DNA of 15,467 bases from DASSCW01 sp036556695 (GTDB lineage: Bacteria > Chloroflexota > Limnocylindria > QHBO01), in NCBI GenBank assembly GCA_036556695.1, contig DATBIY010000059.1:1-15467 (forward strand), written 5' to 3'. The position numbers and the translations under genes were made by a program. Below, in pieces: positions 1-6,608 of this stretch; position 1 is the first letter of the stretch; every line of letters begins with the position of its first letter. Under the pieces are notes generated by a model. It did no database searches. It saw only the letters and a list, made by a program, of their open reading frames with translations, and was not told the DNA's origin.

Positions 1-2
1 GC

Positions 3-275
3 ACCGCGTCGTATGTGTTGAGTGACGTCGACGGCACTGACGTCTACTCGATTGAGAACGTCGACCCCGCAGATGCCGTCGCCATGTGGAACAGACGTGA
101 TGCGAAGGTGCACCTCTTTGCGAGCGCGGAATTCGCCGGACCCAATCCACCGCATCCGATCTGGGAGTTGCGCGGCCTATGTGCCTATGGCGTGGAAGAC
201 TCCGGCTATTGCCCTCCGGAGGCCTTGGGATTCACGGAAAGCCCATGGGCAGCGGATACGAGATGGGTTCGGTGA
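3..275 (+). CDS. C-terminal fragment of an unrecognised protein, cut by the left edge
   Basis: The frame is open to the left edge of the window and ends at TGA 273-275, so this is most likely the 3' end of a longer gene; the first in-frame start codon in view is a GTG at 15. The visible part (about 90 residues) is soluble-looking and rich in Trp, Pro and acidic residues, with the segments DPADAVAMWNRR and NPPHPIWELRG. I see no signal peptide, membrane segment or catalytic motif. Its tail overlaps by 44 bp a weak minus-strand frame (232-468). I do not recognise the family. The alternative is a chance frame, but the composition looks protein-like. Confidence 0.4.
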   Translation, partial: TASYVLSDVDGTDVYSIENVDPADAVAMWNRRDAKVHLFASAEFAGPNPPHPIWELRGLCAYGVEDSGYCPPEALGFTESPWAADTRWVR

Positions 276-468
276 GCCCCTCCTGCTCTTCGTCCGTCTC
301 GGGCTGACTGGCAAGCGCATCGCTCGGCACCCACCATTCGCGCCAGTCGCTCTCGGCTACCTCCGCCTGTGCACCGTCATGCGGTTGCCACATGTCATTC
401 CCCCTGCGGCCAATGTGCAGGGAGCACAGAGCAGGCGACGTGCCATCTCTCGGCCCAATAGGCCGCAA
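232..468 (-). CDS. Possible small hypothetical protein, tail to tail with the first gene
   Basis: A 78-codon minus-strand frame fills most of the gap before the lipoprotein gene. The second half, from an internal Met near residue 26, has a plausible soluble composition (an EWWVPSDALASQ stretch followed by an acidic TDEEQEG segment). It has no recognisable motif, membrane segment or clear ribosome binding site. It overlaps the end of the preceding + strand frame by 44 bp. It may be chance; I list it because the roughly 250 bp between 276 and 528 otherwise hold nothing I can identify. Confidence 0.2.
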   Translation of the reverse strand: MRPIGPRDGTSPALCSLHIGRRGNDMWQPHDGAQAEVAESDWREWWVPSDALASQPETDEEQEGLTEPISYPLPMGFP

Positions 469-528
469 TCGCCATTGTGTGGCGCGGGACTCGTGTGGTA
501 ATCAGCACCCGCTGCTTAGAGGTTCCAT

Positions 529-1059
529 ATGAAGAGGCTTCTTCTCGGCGTGGCGATGGTGCTGACGGCGTGTACGCCAAGCGCCGCTGGATCGCCGTCG
601 CCGTCGGCCAGTCCCACGCCCGTCTTGCCGGAGCTGACGGACCAAGAGATCTTTGCCGTCGACGTCCCGGGCTACTCGTACGTGGAGCTGCCGCGACGGC
701 TACAGCGGCAGGCAGCCAAGCGGTTCCGGAACAGCTCCGGCCTGCAGGAAGAGGCTGAGTTCAGCATCCGATCCTTTGTGCATGGCCAGACCCAGTTCGC
801 GGCGGTGGTGGTGGTCGCGCTCGAGCCGGAGCTCGCCGTGCTGCCAGGCACCGAACAGGGGTTCGTCGTGGGCCTCGAGCAGTCCGCCGGCGTGACCTCC
901 GAGGTGGTGCCGCTCGGCCGGATCGACGGGCATGTGGTGGAGGGCGAAGAGCAGACGGTCGTCGCCTGGAAGGACGAGAACTTGTTCGTGTCTGTGGTGG
1001 CCGAGGACCGAGCGTCGGGCGTCACCGCTGCCCGCGCGATTGCGCAGGCGGTGTACTAG
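529..1059 (+). CDS. Small secreted lipoprotein of unknown function
   Basis: The product is 176 aa and begins with a type II (lipoprotein) signal peptide: MKR, a hydrophobic stretch, then lipobox L12-T13-A14-C15, so Cys15 is the expected lipidated residue and the protein should be anchored outside the membrane. A Ser/Pro/Ala-rich linker of about 18 residues (16-34) follows. The mature domain (about 35-176) alternates beta-like and helical segments, with a hydrophobic strand around AAVVVVALEP and a Glu/Asp-rich middle. I do not recognise the domain family. The ATG at 529 is preceded by AGAGG at 518-522 with a 6-nt spacer, which fixes the start. It is followed by 51 bp and then the tRNA gene with its own promoter, so it is probably a single-gene unit. 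The lipoprotein call is firm; the function is unknown. Confidence 0.85.
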   Translation: MKRLLLGVAMVLTACTPSAAGSPSPSASPTPVLPELTDQEIFAVDVPGYSYVELPRRLQRQAAKRFRNSSGLQEEAEFSIRSFVHGQTQFAAVVVVALEPELAVLPGTEQGFVVGLEQSAGVTSEVVPLGRIDGHVVEGEEQTVVAWKDENLFVSVVAEDRASGVTAARAIAQAVY

Positions 1060-1070
1060 GCCAACCTGAT

Positions 1071-1100
1071 TTGGAGCCTGCCGCGTGGCTGTTCTAGAAT
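1071..1100 (+). promoter_or_regulatory. Sigma-70-type promoter of the tRNA-CAU gene
   Basis: TTGGAG (1071-1076) and TAGAAT (1095-1100) are separated by 18 nt, a good match to the -35/-10 pattern. The tRNA begins at 1111, ten bases after the -10 element, so the primary transcript would carry a very short 5' leader. No second promoter is visible between the tRNA and tilS, so this one probably serves both. Confidence 0.6.
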
Positions 1101-1110
1101 CGGCCCGCGT

Positions 1111-1185
1111 GGCGGAGTAGCTCAGTGGTAGAGCAGGGGACTCATAAGCCCTTGGTCGGTGGTTCGAATCCGCCCTCCGCTACCA
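1111..1185 (+). tRNA. tRNA with CAU anticodon, elongator tRNA-Met favoured over tRNA-Ile2
   Basis: The full cloverleaf can be drawn. Acceptor stem 1111-1117 pairs with 1175-1181 (G1-U72 wobble, otherwise Watson-Crick). The D arm is 1120-1134 and the anticodon arm 1136-1152, with loop CTCATAA and anticodon CAT at 1143-1145. The T arm is 1158-1174 with loop TTCGAAT, discriminator A is 1182 and CCA is encoded at 1183-1185. The anticodon stem has an A31/G39 mismatch and a G27-U43 wobble. The acceptor (G1-U72, ending GCTACCA) resembles elongator tRNA-Met of Bacillus. The G27-U43 pair, the CTCATAA loop and the following TTGGTCG resemble E. coli tRNA-Ile2, the lysidine substrate of TilS. I favour Met but cannot exclude Ile2. 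The tilS frame begins inside or directly after this gene. Confidence 0.93.
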
Positions 1186-2165
1186 CCCCCTCACCCAACC
1201 CCATCCGCGAGCTTGCCGACGCTGTTGCTCGCGGAGCCGATGGACTGGCCCTTCCTGACGGAGTCCCCATTGTCCTGGCGGTCTCCGGTGGCGCCGATTC
1301 AACCGCGCTGCTGCACGGCGCAGCCCGCCTGGTGGCCGATCGCGCACGCGGATGGCAGATCACGGTTGCCCACCTCGATCACGGCCTGCGAGAGGGCTCG
1401 TCTGCCGATGCGGAGCACGTCGCGAGCATGGCGGCTTCCCTCGGCCTGCCGTTCAGCGGCTCGCGCGTGGATGTGGCGGCGCTCGCACGAGTCGAGGGTC
1501 GGTCGCCGGAGGACGCCGGGCGCCATGCGCGCTACCGCTTCCTCGAAGAGGTGGCCGCGCAGGTGGGACCCGACGCCCTGATCGCCACGGCGCACACCAT
1601 GGACGACTTGGCGGAGACGGTCCTGCTGCGGGTCGCGCGCGGGAGCGGGCTGCGCGGCCTGCGCGGCATTCCCGCGCGCCGCGGCCGTGTCGTGCGCCCG
1701 CTCCTCGGGGAGCGCCGGGCGCGCCTGCGAGCGCTGCTGGACGGCGCCGGCGTCGCGTATCTGCACGACGAGACCAACGACGACCCGGCCGCGGCCGATC
1801 GCAACCGCATCCGCCTCGAGGTGCTGCCCGCGCTGGAACGCGTGAATCCAGCCGCCGTCAAAGCGATCGCGCGGCTGGTGGAGCTGGCCACGGACGACGA
1901 CGAGGCGCTCGACGCGGTGGCCGCAGCCGAGCTGGCGCAGCGCCGAACGGCGGAAGGCATCGACTGGCGGCGCGCGCCGGCGCGGGCGATCGGCCGCAGG
2001 GTGCTGCGCCTGGCAATTGGCGACCCCGCGCCATCGGCCGAGCGAATCGAGGCGCTGCTGGACGCGGCCGAAGGGCCGCGCGGTGGCGTGGTGATCGAGC
2101 TCGGTGTCGGCCGCAGCGCGTCGGTCCGGGAACGCGTCATCCGCCTGGAGCGAGCTGATAGCTGA
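1125..2165 (+). CDS. tilS: tRNA(Ile)-lysidine synthetase TilS; start codon unresolved, frame enters the tRNA gene
   Basis: TilS converts C34 of the CAU-anticodon tRNA-Ile2 to lysidine with ATP and lysine, changing decoding from AUG to AUA; it acts in the cytoplasm. Counting from GTG 1125, the PP-loop SGGADS is at residues 54-59, followed by VAHLDHGLR (81-89) and the HTMDDLAET signature (157-165). Next come GLRGLRGIP (175-183) and TNDDPAAADRNRIR (217-230). The frame would total 346 aa, and the family-like part lacks the long C-terminal extension of the E. coli enzyme, as in short-type TilS. The first 20 codons from GTG 1125 are translated tRNA sequence. The natural N-terminus looks to lie near residue 24-30, yet there is no ATG, GTG or TTG in frame after TTG 1152 (also in the tRNA). 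Only ATC 1203, CTG 1245 and ATT 1269 exist before the PP-loop. I give GTG 1125 because it is a canonical start with a GGAG (1114-1117) 7 nt upstream. Function is secure, the start is not. Confidence 0.85.
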   Translation: MVEQGTHKPLVGGSNPPSATTPSPNPIRELADAVARGADGLALPDGVPIVLAVSGGADSTALLHGAARLVADRARGWQITVAHLDHGLREGSSADAEHVASMAASLGLPFSGSRVDVAALARVEGRSPEDAGRHARYRFLEEVAAQVGPDALIATAHTMDDLAETVLLRVARGSGLRGLRGIPARRGRVVRPLLGERRARLRALLDGAGVAYLHDETNDDPAAADRNRIRLEVLPALERVNPAAVKAIARLVELATDDDEALDAVAAAELAQRRTAEGIDWRRAPARAIGRRVLRLAIGDPAPSAERIEALLDAAEGPRGGVVIELGVGRSASVRERVIRLERADS

Positions 2166-2252
2166 TCCACGGAGTGCCTGCTCACGTACATATGGAAAAG
2201 GGCCAATCGGCTCTGGCATCGGTCCTGCATCGGCATGGCCTAATGGGCCTGA

Positions 2253-2282
2253 TTGGTGGGGCACCCATGCCAACCCTATACT
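2253..2282 (+). promoter_or_regulatory. Sigma-70-type promoter of ftsH
   Basis: TTGGTG (2253-2258) and TATACT (2277-2282) are spaced by 18 nt in the 203-bp gap between tilS and ftsH. Transcription from about 2289 would give an 80-nt leader. The -35 lies between the arms of a 7-bp inverted repeat, GGCATGG (2232-2238) and CCATGCC (2265-2271), which could be an operator. The leader holds a small CGTTCG/CGAACG inverted repeat (2295-2300 and 2323-2328). The usual hpt gene found between tilS and ftsH in many bacteria is absent. Confidence 0.55.
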
Positions 2283-2368
2283 TGCGCCACCCTGCGTTCG
2301 TGCAGGCAGGCGATCGGTCGTGCGAACGGCTGCTCGTCGACCCCTACGGAGGCTAGAAGAGACCTACC

Positions 2369-4351
2369 TTGAGCAGCAGACTCGTTCGCAACAGCGTCCT
2401 GCTCGTCGTCCTTGCCGTCTTCGGGCTCGCGCTGCTCTGGACGTACATGCTCGGCGACCAGAGCGCGAAGCAGTACACCTACTCCAACCTGCTCGTCGAA
2501 GTCAGTGACTCGGCCAAGCTTGCCAACATCGAGACGATCACCATGGACGGCGATCGGCTGATCGTGAAGCGCAAGGGCGAGCAGGATCCCGATACCGCCA
2601 TCGTGCCGCCGAACTCGGACGGCAACGCCATTCTCGCGCAGCTGTGCGAGGCCGCCGGCCGGCCGAATCCGGCCGACTGCGCCGCCAGCGTGCCGTTCAA
2701 CCCGGTCGAGCCCAGCGCCGCCGGCCAGTGGCTGGGGCTGCTGATCACCGCGCTGCTGCCGGTGCTGCTGATCGGCGTGTTCATCTTCTTCATGATGCGC
2801 CAGGCGCAGGGCACCAATAACCAGGCCATGAGCTTCGGCAAGAGCCGGGCGCGCATGTTCCTCGGCAACAAGACGGTGGTCACCTTCAACGACGTGGCCG
2901 GCGTGGACGAGGCCAAGCAGGAGCTGACCGAGGTGGTCGAGTTCCTGAAGTACCCCGAGAAGTTCAACTCCCTCGGCGCGCGCATCCCGCGCGGCGTGCT
3001 GCTGGTCGGCCCCCCGGGCACCGGCAAGACGCTTTTGGCGCGTGCGGTGGCCGGCGAGGCGGGCGTGCCCTTCTTCTCGATCTCGGGCTCCGAGTTCGTG
3101 GAGATGTTCGTGGGCGTCGGCGCCTCGCGGGTGCGTGACCTCTTCGAGCAGGCCAAGCGCAACTCGCCGTGCATCGTGTTCGTGGACGAGATCGACGCGG
3201 TCGGACGCCAGCGCGGCGCCGGCCTCGGTGGTTCCCACGATGAGCGCGAGCAAACCCTGAACCAGATCCTGGTCGAGATGGACGGCTTCGACACGAACAC
3301 CAACGTGATTGTCGTCGCCGCCACCAACCGGCCCGATGTCCTTGACCCCGCCCTCCTGCGCCCAGGTCGCTTCGACCGCCAGGTCGTGCTCGATCGGCCG
3401 GACATCAAGGGGCGCAAGGAGATCCTCAACGTCCACATCAAGGGCAAGCCCCTGGACAAGACGGTGGACATCGAGGCGCTGGCACGCCGCTCCCCGGGAT
3501 TTTCGGGCGCGGACCTGGCCAACCTGGTCAACGAGGCGGCCATCCTGGCAGCGCGCCGCAACAAGAAGTCGATCGGCGCCGCGGAGTTCAACGAGGCGAT
3601 CGATCGCGTGATCGCCGGCCCGGAGCGCCGCAGCCGGATCATCACCGAGGAGGAGAAGGGGATCATCGCCTACCACGAGGGTGGCCACGCGGTGGTTCAG
3701 CGGGTGCTTCCGAAGTGCGACCCCGTCACCAAGGTGACCATCGTCAGCCGCGGCATGGCGTTGGGCTACACCATGAGCCTTCCCCAGGAAGACCGATACC
3801 TCCACTCCAAGTCGGAGTTCGAGGACAAGATCGCCGGCATGCTCGGCGGCAACGTGGCCGAGCAGATGGTCTTCGGCGACACGACCACCGGCTCGTCGAA
3901 CGACATCGAGAAGGCCACCAACCTGGCACGCGCCATGGTCACCCAGTACGGGATGAGCGAGAAGCTGGGCCCGCTGACCTTCGGCCGCAAGGAGGAGATG
4001 ATCTTCCTGGGTCGCGAGATCAGCGAGCAGCGCAACTACTCGGACGAGGTGGCGGCCAAGATCGATGCCGAGGTGCGGCAGATCATCGACCGCGCCTACG
4101 AGCGGGCTCGCGAGGCGCTGATGGCGCAGCGGGAGGTGCTCGACAAGCTCGCCGCGCTGCTGATCGAGAAGGAGACGATCGAGCACGACGAGTTCGAGGC
4201 GCTGTTCGAGGGCATCCTGCCGCCGCGTGACGCCGGCCCCAAGCCGCGTTCGGCCACTGAAGAAGGCGCCGAGCCGCCGGTCACCGACGAGGAGCCTGCC
4301 GCCGAGGAGACGCCCAAGCGTCGGCGCGGTCCGGCACCCCAGCCCGCCTAG
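2369..4351 (+). CDS. ftsH: ATP-dependent zinc metalloprotease FtsH
   Basis: FtsH is a membrane-anchored AAA+ protease that forms hexamers on the cytoplasmic face and degrades misassembled membrane proteins and short-lived regulators. The 660-aa product has TM1 (about 7-28), an external domain (about 29-120) and TM2 (about 121-143). The AAA module has Walker A GPPGTGKT (214-221), Walker B with D273-E274, and the second region of homology (about 318-337, ending RPGRFDR). The zinc motif HEGGH is at 436-440 and the third ligand candidate D512 is in SSNDIEKAT. All catalytic residues are present and the length is typical. The tail (about 620-660) is acidic, then Arg/Pro-rich. The start is TTG 2369; purine-rich AGAAGAGA lies 6 nt upstream and a stronger GGAGG (2348-2352) 16 nt upstream. 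Its 3' end overlaps the convergent XRE gene by 71 bp. Confidence 0.97.
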   Translation: MSSRLVRNSVLLVVLAVFGLALLWTYMLGDQSAKQYTYSNLLVEVSDSAKLANIETITMDGDRLIVKRKGEQDPDTAIVPPNSDGNAILAQLCEAAGRPNPADCAASVPFNPVEPSAAGQWLGLLITALLPVLLIGVFIFFMMRQAQGTNNQAMSFGKSRARMFLGNKTVVTFNDVAGVDEAKQELTEVVEFLKYPEKFNSLGARIPRGVLLVGPPGTGKTLLARAVAGEAGVPFFSISGSEFVEMFVGVGASRVRDLFEQAKRNSPCIVFVDEIDAVGRQRGAGLGGSHDEREQTLNQILVEMDGFDTNTNVIVVAATNRPDVLDPALLRPGRFDRQVVLDRPDIKGRKEILNVHIKGKPLDKTVDIEALARRSPGFSGADLANLVNEAAILAARRNKKSIGAAEFNEAIDRVIAGPERRSRIITEEEKGIIAYHEGGHAVVQRVLPKCDPVTKVTIVSRGMALGYTMSLPQEDRYLHSKSEFEDKIAGMLGGNVAEQMVFGDTTTGSSNDIEKATNLARAMVTQYGMSEKLGPLTFGRKEEMIFLGREISEQRNYSDEVAAKIDAEVRQIIDRAYERAREALMAQREVLDKLAALLIEKETIEHDEFEALFEGILPPRDAGPKPRSATEEGAEPPVTDEEPAAEETPKRRRGPAPQPA

Positions 4352-5045
4352 GTTCCGCTTCCCTTCGCATCGAGGCCCGGTCCCTGCGGCCGGGCTTCGT
4401 GCTGTCCGGAGCACGACGGATCCCATCGTCTCCGGGATCCTCGCCGGCCATCGAGGGAGCGGAGGATTGCATCGGTGCCAAGCGGGAACCTTCGTTGATG
4501 AGTGCTCCGGCCTCGCGCAGGGCCTTTTGGTTGTTGCGGCTATCTGCGATGAGGAGGACTGCGCGATCGGCTCCGAGGTCGCGTTTCTTGGCCAGTGCGG
4601 CACGTGCCTGCGCCTGGTAATCGACGAGCCGCGTGATCCCCTCCACCACGATCGTGCACATCTCGTTGGTGAGCATCGCATCGGCGGCTCTCAGGTCTCC
4701 CGGGATGGGCATGGTCACCTCGGTGCGCGATGTCCATGGTTGCGCGTGCTCGCGGAGCCGATGGAGAAGCGCCAGCTGCGGACCATCCATGACGCGCCGG
4801 CCGCCCGGGTAGGCGCGCATCCACACTTGCATGCCGACGGCCGCGCCGAACCGCACCAGCTGGCGGAAGCTCACGCTGCTGACGCGTGCACGCTCGATGC
4901 GGCTCACCTGCGCGGCCGATGTGCCAATGGCCTTGCCGACCTGACTCTGAGTCTTGCCGGCGAGCACCCGCGCCACCCGCAGCTCGCGTCCCAGCTCTCG
5001 GAGCTGGTCGCTCGCCTGCCAATCGACTCGGAGCCTGCCTCCCAC
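4281..5045 (-). CDS. XRE-family HTH regulator with a C-terminal domain, possibly nuclease-like
   Basis: The 254-aa product has a clear XRE/Cro-type helix-turn-helix at about residues 19-71 (LAGKTQSQVGKAIGTS, then AAQVSRIER as recognition helix). A second domain of about 100-208 contains PIPGDLRAADAML, an IVVEGITRLVDYQ segment and the core strand AVLLIADSRNN. From memory this resembles HTH proteins of high-GC Gram-positives whose C-terminal part has PD-(D/E)XK-like spacing (here D117, E135, K153/K154). That link is unverified. The last roughly 45 residues are Arg/Pro-rich, unlike the rest, and run into the ftsH 3' end. The family end may really be near residue 209, so a frameshift or lost stop is possible. 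The start is GTG 5045, without a convincing ribosome binding site. It is convergent with ftsH and has an inverted repeat in its upstream region, suggesting autoregulation. Confidence 0.75.
   Translation of the reverse strand: MGGRLRVDWQASDQLRELGRELRVARVLAGKTQSQVGKAIGTSAAQVSRIERARVSSVSFRQLVRFGAAVGMQVWMRAYPGGRRVMDGPQLALLHRLREHAQPWTSRTEVTMPIPGDLRAADAMLTNEMCTIVVEGITRLVDYQAQARAALAKKRDLGADRAVLLIADSRNNQKALREAGALINEGSRLAPMQSSAPSMAGEDPGDDGIRRAPDSTKPGRRDRASMRREAEPRRAGVPDRADAWASPRRQAPRR
4373..4397 (+). terminator. Candidate intrinsic terminator after ftsH
   Basis: AGGCCCGG (4373-4380) pairs with CCGGGCTT (4390-4397), giving an 8-bp stem with one G-T pair and a 9-nt loop, 21 bp past the ftsH stop. There is no proper T tract, only TTCGT. 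It lies within the minus-strand XRE frame, in the part whose protein-coding status is doubtful, so it might terminate both convergent genes. Confidence 0.45.
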
Positions 5046-5097
5046 CGCGTCATGGTGCTTCGCGGCACATTACCGCTCCCTTATGTGGCGCATACGC

Positions 5098-5262
5098 GTG
5101 GAGCACACATCTGACCAGTTGAGAGTGGGAATGGGCGGATTCATGCGGGACGCGCAAATTTCGCCTCGATCTCGCCCGCGTCGCGGTCCAAATTTGCTGG
5201 GCGCAGCAAGGAACTGTCGGCGCGGCTCCTCGGTCGGCCGCGCGTGTCGGTGTGTGCTCCAC
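5098..5262. repeat. Perfect 12-bp inverted repeat flanking about 140 bp
   Basis: GTGGAGCACACA at 5098-5109 is the exact reverse complement of TGTGTGCTCCAC at 5251-5262. The left arm lies 53 bp upstream of the XRE start codon. Pairing does not extend beyond the 12 bp in either direction. The spacing is too long for a terminator hairpin, so two facing protein-binding sites are more likely, with the adjacent XRE protein the obvious candidate. Confidence 0.6.
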
Positions 5263-5362
5263 CTGTAAACGCTCAGAGCAGAGCAGCGGACGGACAGCAC
5301 AGGCTGAGCAGCCGCATTGCGGGTAGCCCAATCGGGTCATTTCGGGGATAGGAGGTGGAACG

Positions 5363-5368
5363 TATACT
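5363..5368 (+). promoter_or_regulatory. -10 element (TATACT) upstream of the DnaB-like ATPase gene
   Basis: TATACT lies within CGTATACTCGCC (5361-5372), a 12-mer found identically at the NfeD promoter (9610-9621). The -35 region is weak (TTTCGG at 5340-5345, 17-nt spacing). GGAGG (5351-5355) and CCTCC (5371-5375) flank the element as an inverted pair and could be an operator. The resulting leader before ATG 5484 would be about 110 nt. Confidence 0.45.
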
Positions 5369-5483
5369 CGCCTCCGTTGCGCCCGAGCACCGTGGCACGC
5401 ACGAGTAGCACGCACCACAGCGAACCCACGGGACGCGGGAGTGACGCGAACACCAGACCAGATACTTGGAGCTGCCTGCACCA

Positions 5484-6563
5484 ATGATCGAGGAGCCGCT
5501 CGCCGAGTCCGCGCCATCCGCGGAGTGGAAGCTCGAGGCAGGGGAGGGGACGCTTGCGCCCCGCTCCGCGCTGGACGTCCTGACAAACCTGAACGAGCGC
5601 ATCGCTTCAGGCCGCGTCGAGGAGTTCATGCCCATCGCCACCGGGTTCGTGCCGATGGACAAGACGATCGGCGGCGGGCTGAGGCCCGGCGAGCTGATGC
5701 TGATCGGCGGTGCCCAGGGCGCCGGCAAGACGACCATGGCGCTGCAGATGGCTCGCAACATGGCGGCCAGTGGCCAGGCGACGGTCCTCTACGTGTGCTT
5801 CGAGCACGAGGAGGAATACCTCATCCAGCGTCTGATCGCCATGGAATCGGCGCTGACGCATCTGCCGCAGAAGTCGGGCGCGGTGAAGATCCAGGACGTC
5901 AAGAAGGAGGTCCTGGGCTCCTACACCGCGGCGGCGGAAACGGGCACACGGGCGAAGCTCGGCACCAACCCGCGGCTGCGGCCCAGCCTGGAGCGGATCG
6001 CGCGCTACGGCAGCAACCTGTACCTCATGCGCGGCACCGCCACCAGCTCGACGGTGGACAACCTCAGGTCGCTGGTGGATGAGCACCGCGGGACCGAGGA
6101 GCGGCGCTTGGTCCTTTTCGTCGACTACCTGCAGAAGGTGCCGGTGATCCCGGAGCCGACGACCGAGGAGGAGAAGGTTACTCGCATCGTCAGCGGCCTG
6201 AAGGACATCGCCCTGGCCCTCGAGGTGCCAGTGGTGGCCATTGTCGCGGCCGATCGGGAGGGCCTGAAGGCCAAGCGGCTGCGCAACCATCACCTGCGTG
6301 GCTCATCGGCCATCAACTACGAGAGCGACATCATCCTGATCCTGAACGACAAGTACAACATCGTCGCCAAGGTGAACATCGAGTTCAATCCGTACCAGGC
6401 TCAGCGCTATCGGGACTGGGTGGTGGTCAGCGTCGAGAAGAACCGCGGGGGGCAGGACAACGTCGATCTCGAATACGAGAAGCTCTTCGAGTACAGCTGC
6501 TTCGATCCGACCGGCCGCCAGACGGCCGAGAAGCTGATCGAGGAACGGCTGTACAACGACTGA
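5484..6563 (+). CDS. DnaB-type RecA-fold ATPase lacking the DnaB N-terminal domain
   Basis: The 359-aa product carries the complete DnaB/RecA-type motor core: Walker A GAQGAGKT (76-83), a FEHEE segment after strand 2 with the catalytic glutamate candidate E107, and Walker B LVLFVDYLQKV (209-219), very close to the DnaB IDYLQ motif. It also has a DnaB-like SSAINYESDIILIL motif (274-287) and VEKNRGG (317-323), matching the DnaB KxRxG arginine-finger region. The DnaB N-terminal primase-binding domain is missing, replaced by about 50 residues of acidic leader and a short helix. It is therefore not a normal replicative helicase; a KaiC/RadA-like or DNA-remodelling ATPase role is inference. ATG 5484 is chosen because GGAG (5468-5471) lies 12 nt upstream; TTG 5466 is the alternative. 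A J-domain gene follows after 45 bp. Confidence 0.85.
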   Translation: MIEEPLAESAPSAEWKLEAGEGTLAPRSALDVLTNLNERIASGRVEEFMPIATGFVPMDKTIGGGLRPGELMLIGGAQGAGKTTMALQMARNMAASGQATVLYVCFEHEEEYLIQRLIAMESALTHLPQKSGAVKIQDVKKEVLGSYTAAAETGTRAKLGTNPRLRPSLERIARYGSNLYLMRGTATSSTVDNLRSLVDEHRGTEERRLVLFVDYLQKVPVIPEPTTEEEKVTRIVSGLKDIALALEVPVVAIVAADREGLKAKRLRNHHLRGSSAINYESDIILILNDKYNIVAKVNIEFNPYQAQRYRDWVVVSVEKNRGGQDNVDLEYEKLFEYSCFDPTGRQTAEKLIEERLYND

Positions 6564-6608
6564 GCCGATACCCGCCAGCCCAACCCAGAGACAATTCGAG
6601 CCGCGCCC

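Larger units (their letters stand above)
5046..5483. other. Intergenic region between the divergent XRE and DnaB-like genes
   Basis: This 438-bp stretch has no gene I believe in: frames on both strands cross it but have no motif and poor composition. It holds a perfect 12-bp inverted repeat (5098-5109 and 5251-5262). It also has an 8-bp inverted pair GCAAATTT (5154-5161) / AAATTTGC (5190-5197), local AT-rich spots in GC-rich DNA, and the -10 element at 5363-5368. The layout fits a shared regulatory region for divergent genes. Confidence 0.6.

Noticed and set aside
1125..1181. Peptide encoded across the tRNA (beginning MVEQGTHKPL) as a genuine N-terminus of TilS
   Set aside because: It is a translation of conserved tRNA sequence and recurs as a false annotation in many genomes. 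I keep GTG 1125 only as the formal start, because no better one exists.
2295..2328. CGTTCG/CGAACG leader hairpin of ftsH as a riboswitch or thermosensor
   Set aside because: Only six base pairs and it does not cover the ribosome binding site; no riboswitch motif is recognisable.
2174..2356. 60-codon frame between tilS and ftsH
   Set aside because: It spans the ftsH promoter and leader, has no motif and no ribosome binding site that decides a start.
2276..4681. 801-codon minus-strand frame opposite ftsH
   Set aside because: It is a shadow of ftsH caused by high GC content; it is His/Arg/Leu-rich without any domain.
4954..5268. Plus-strand frame of about 100 codons through the XRE upstream region
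   Set aside because: It overlaps the XRE gene and the inverted repeat and is Ser/Arg-rich shadow sequence.
5050..5586. Minus-strand 178-codon frame over the XRE/DnaB-like intergenic region
   Set aside because: Low-complexity Arg/Ala/Pro composition, no motif, and it overlaps the start of the ATPase gene.
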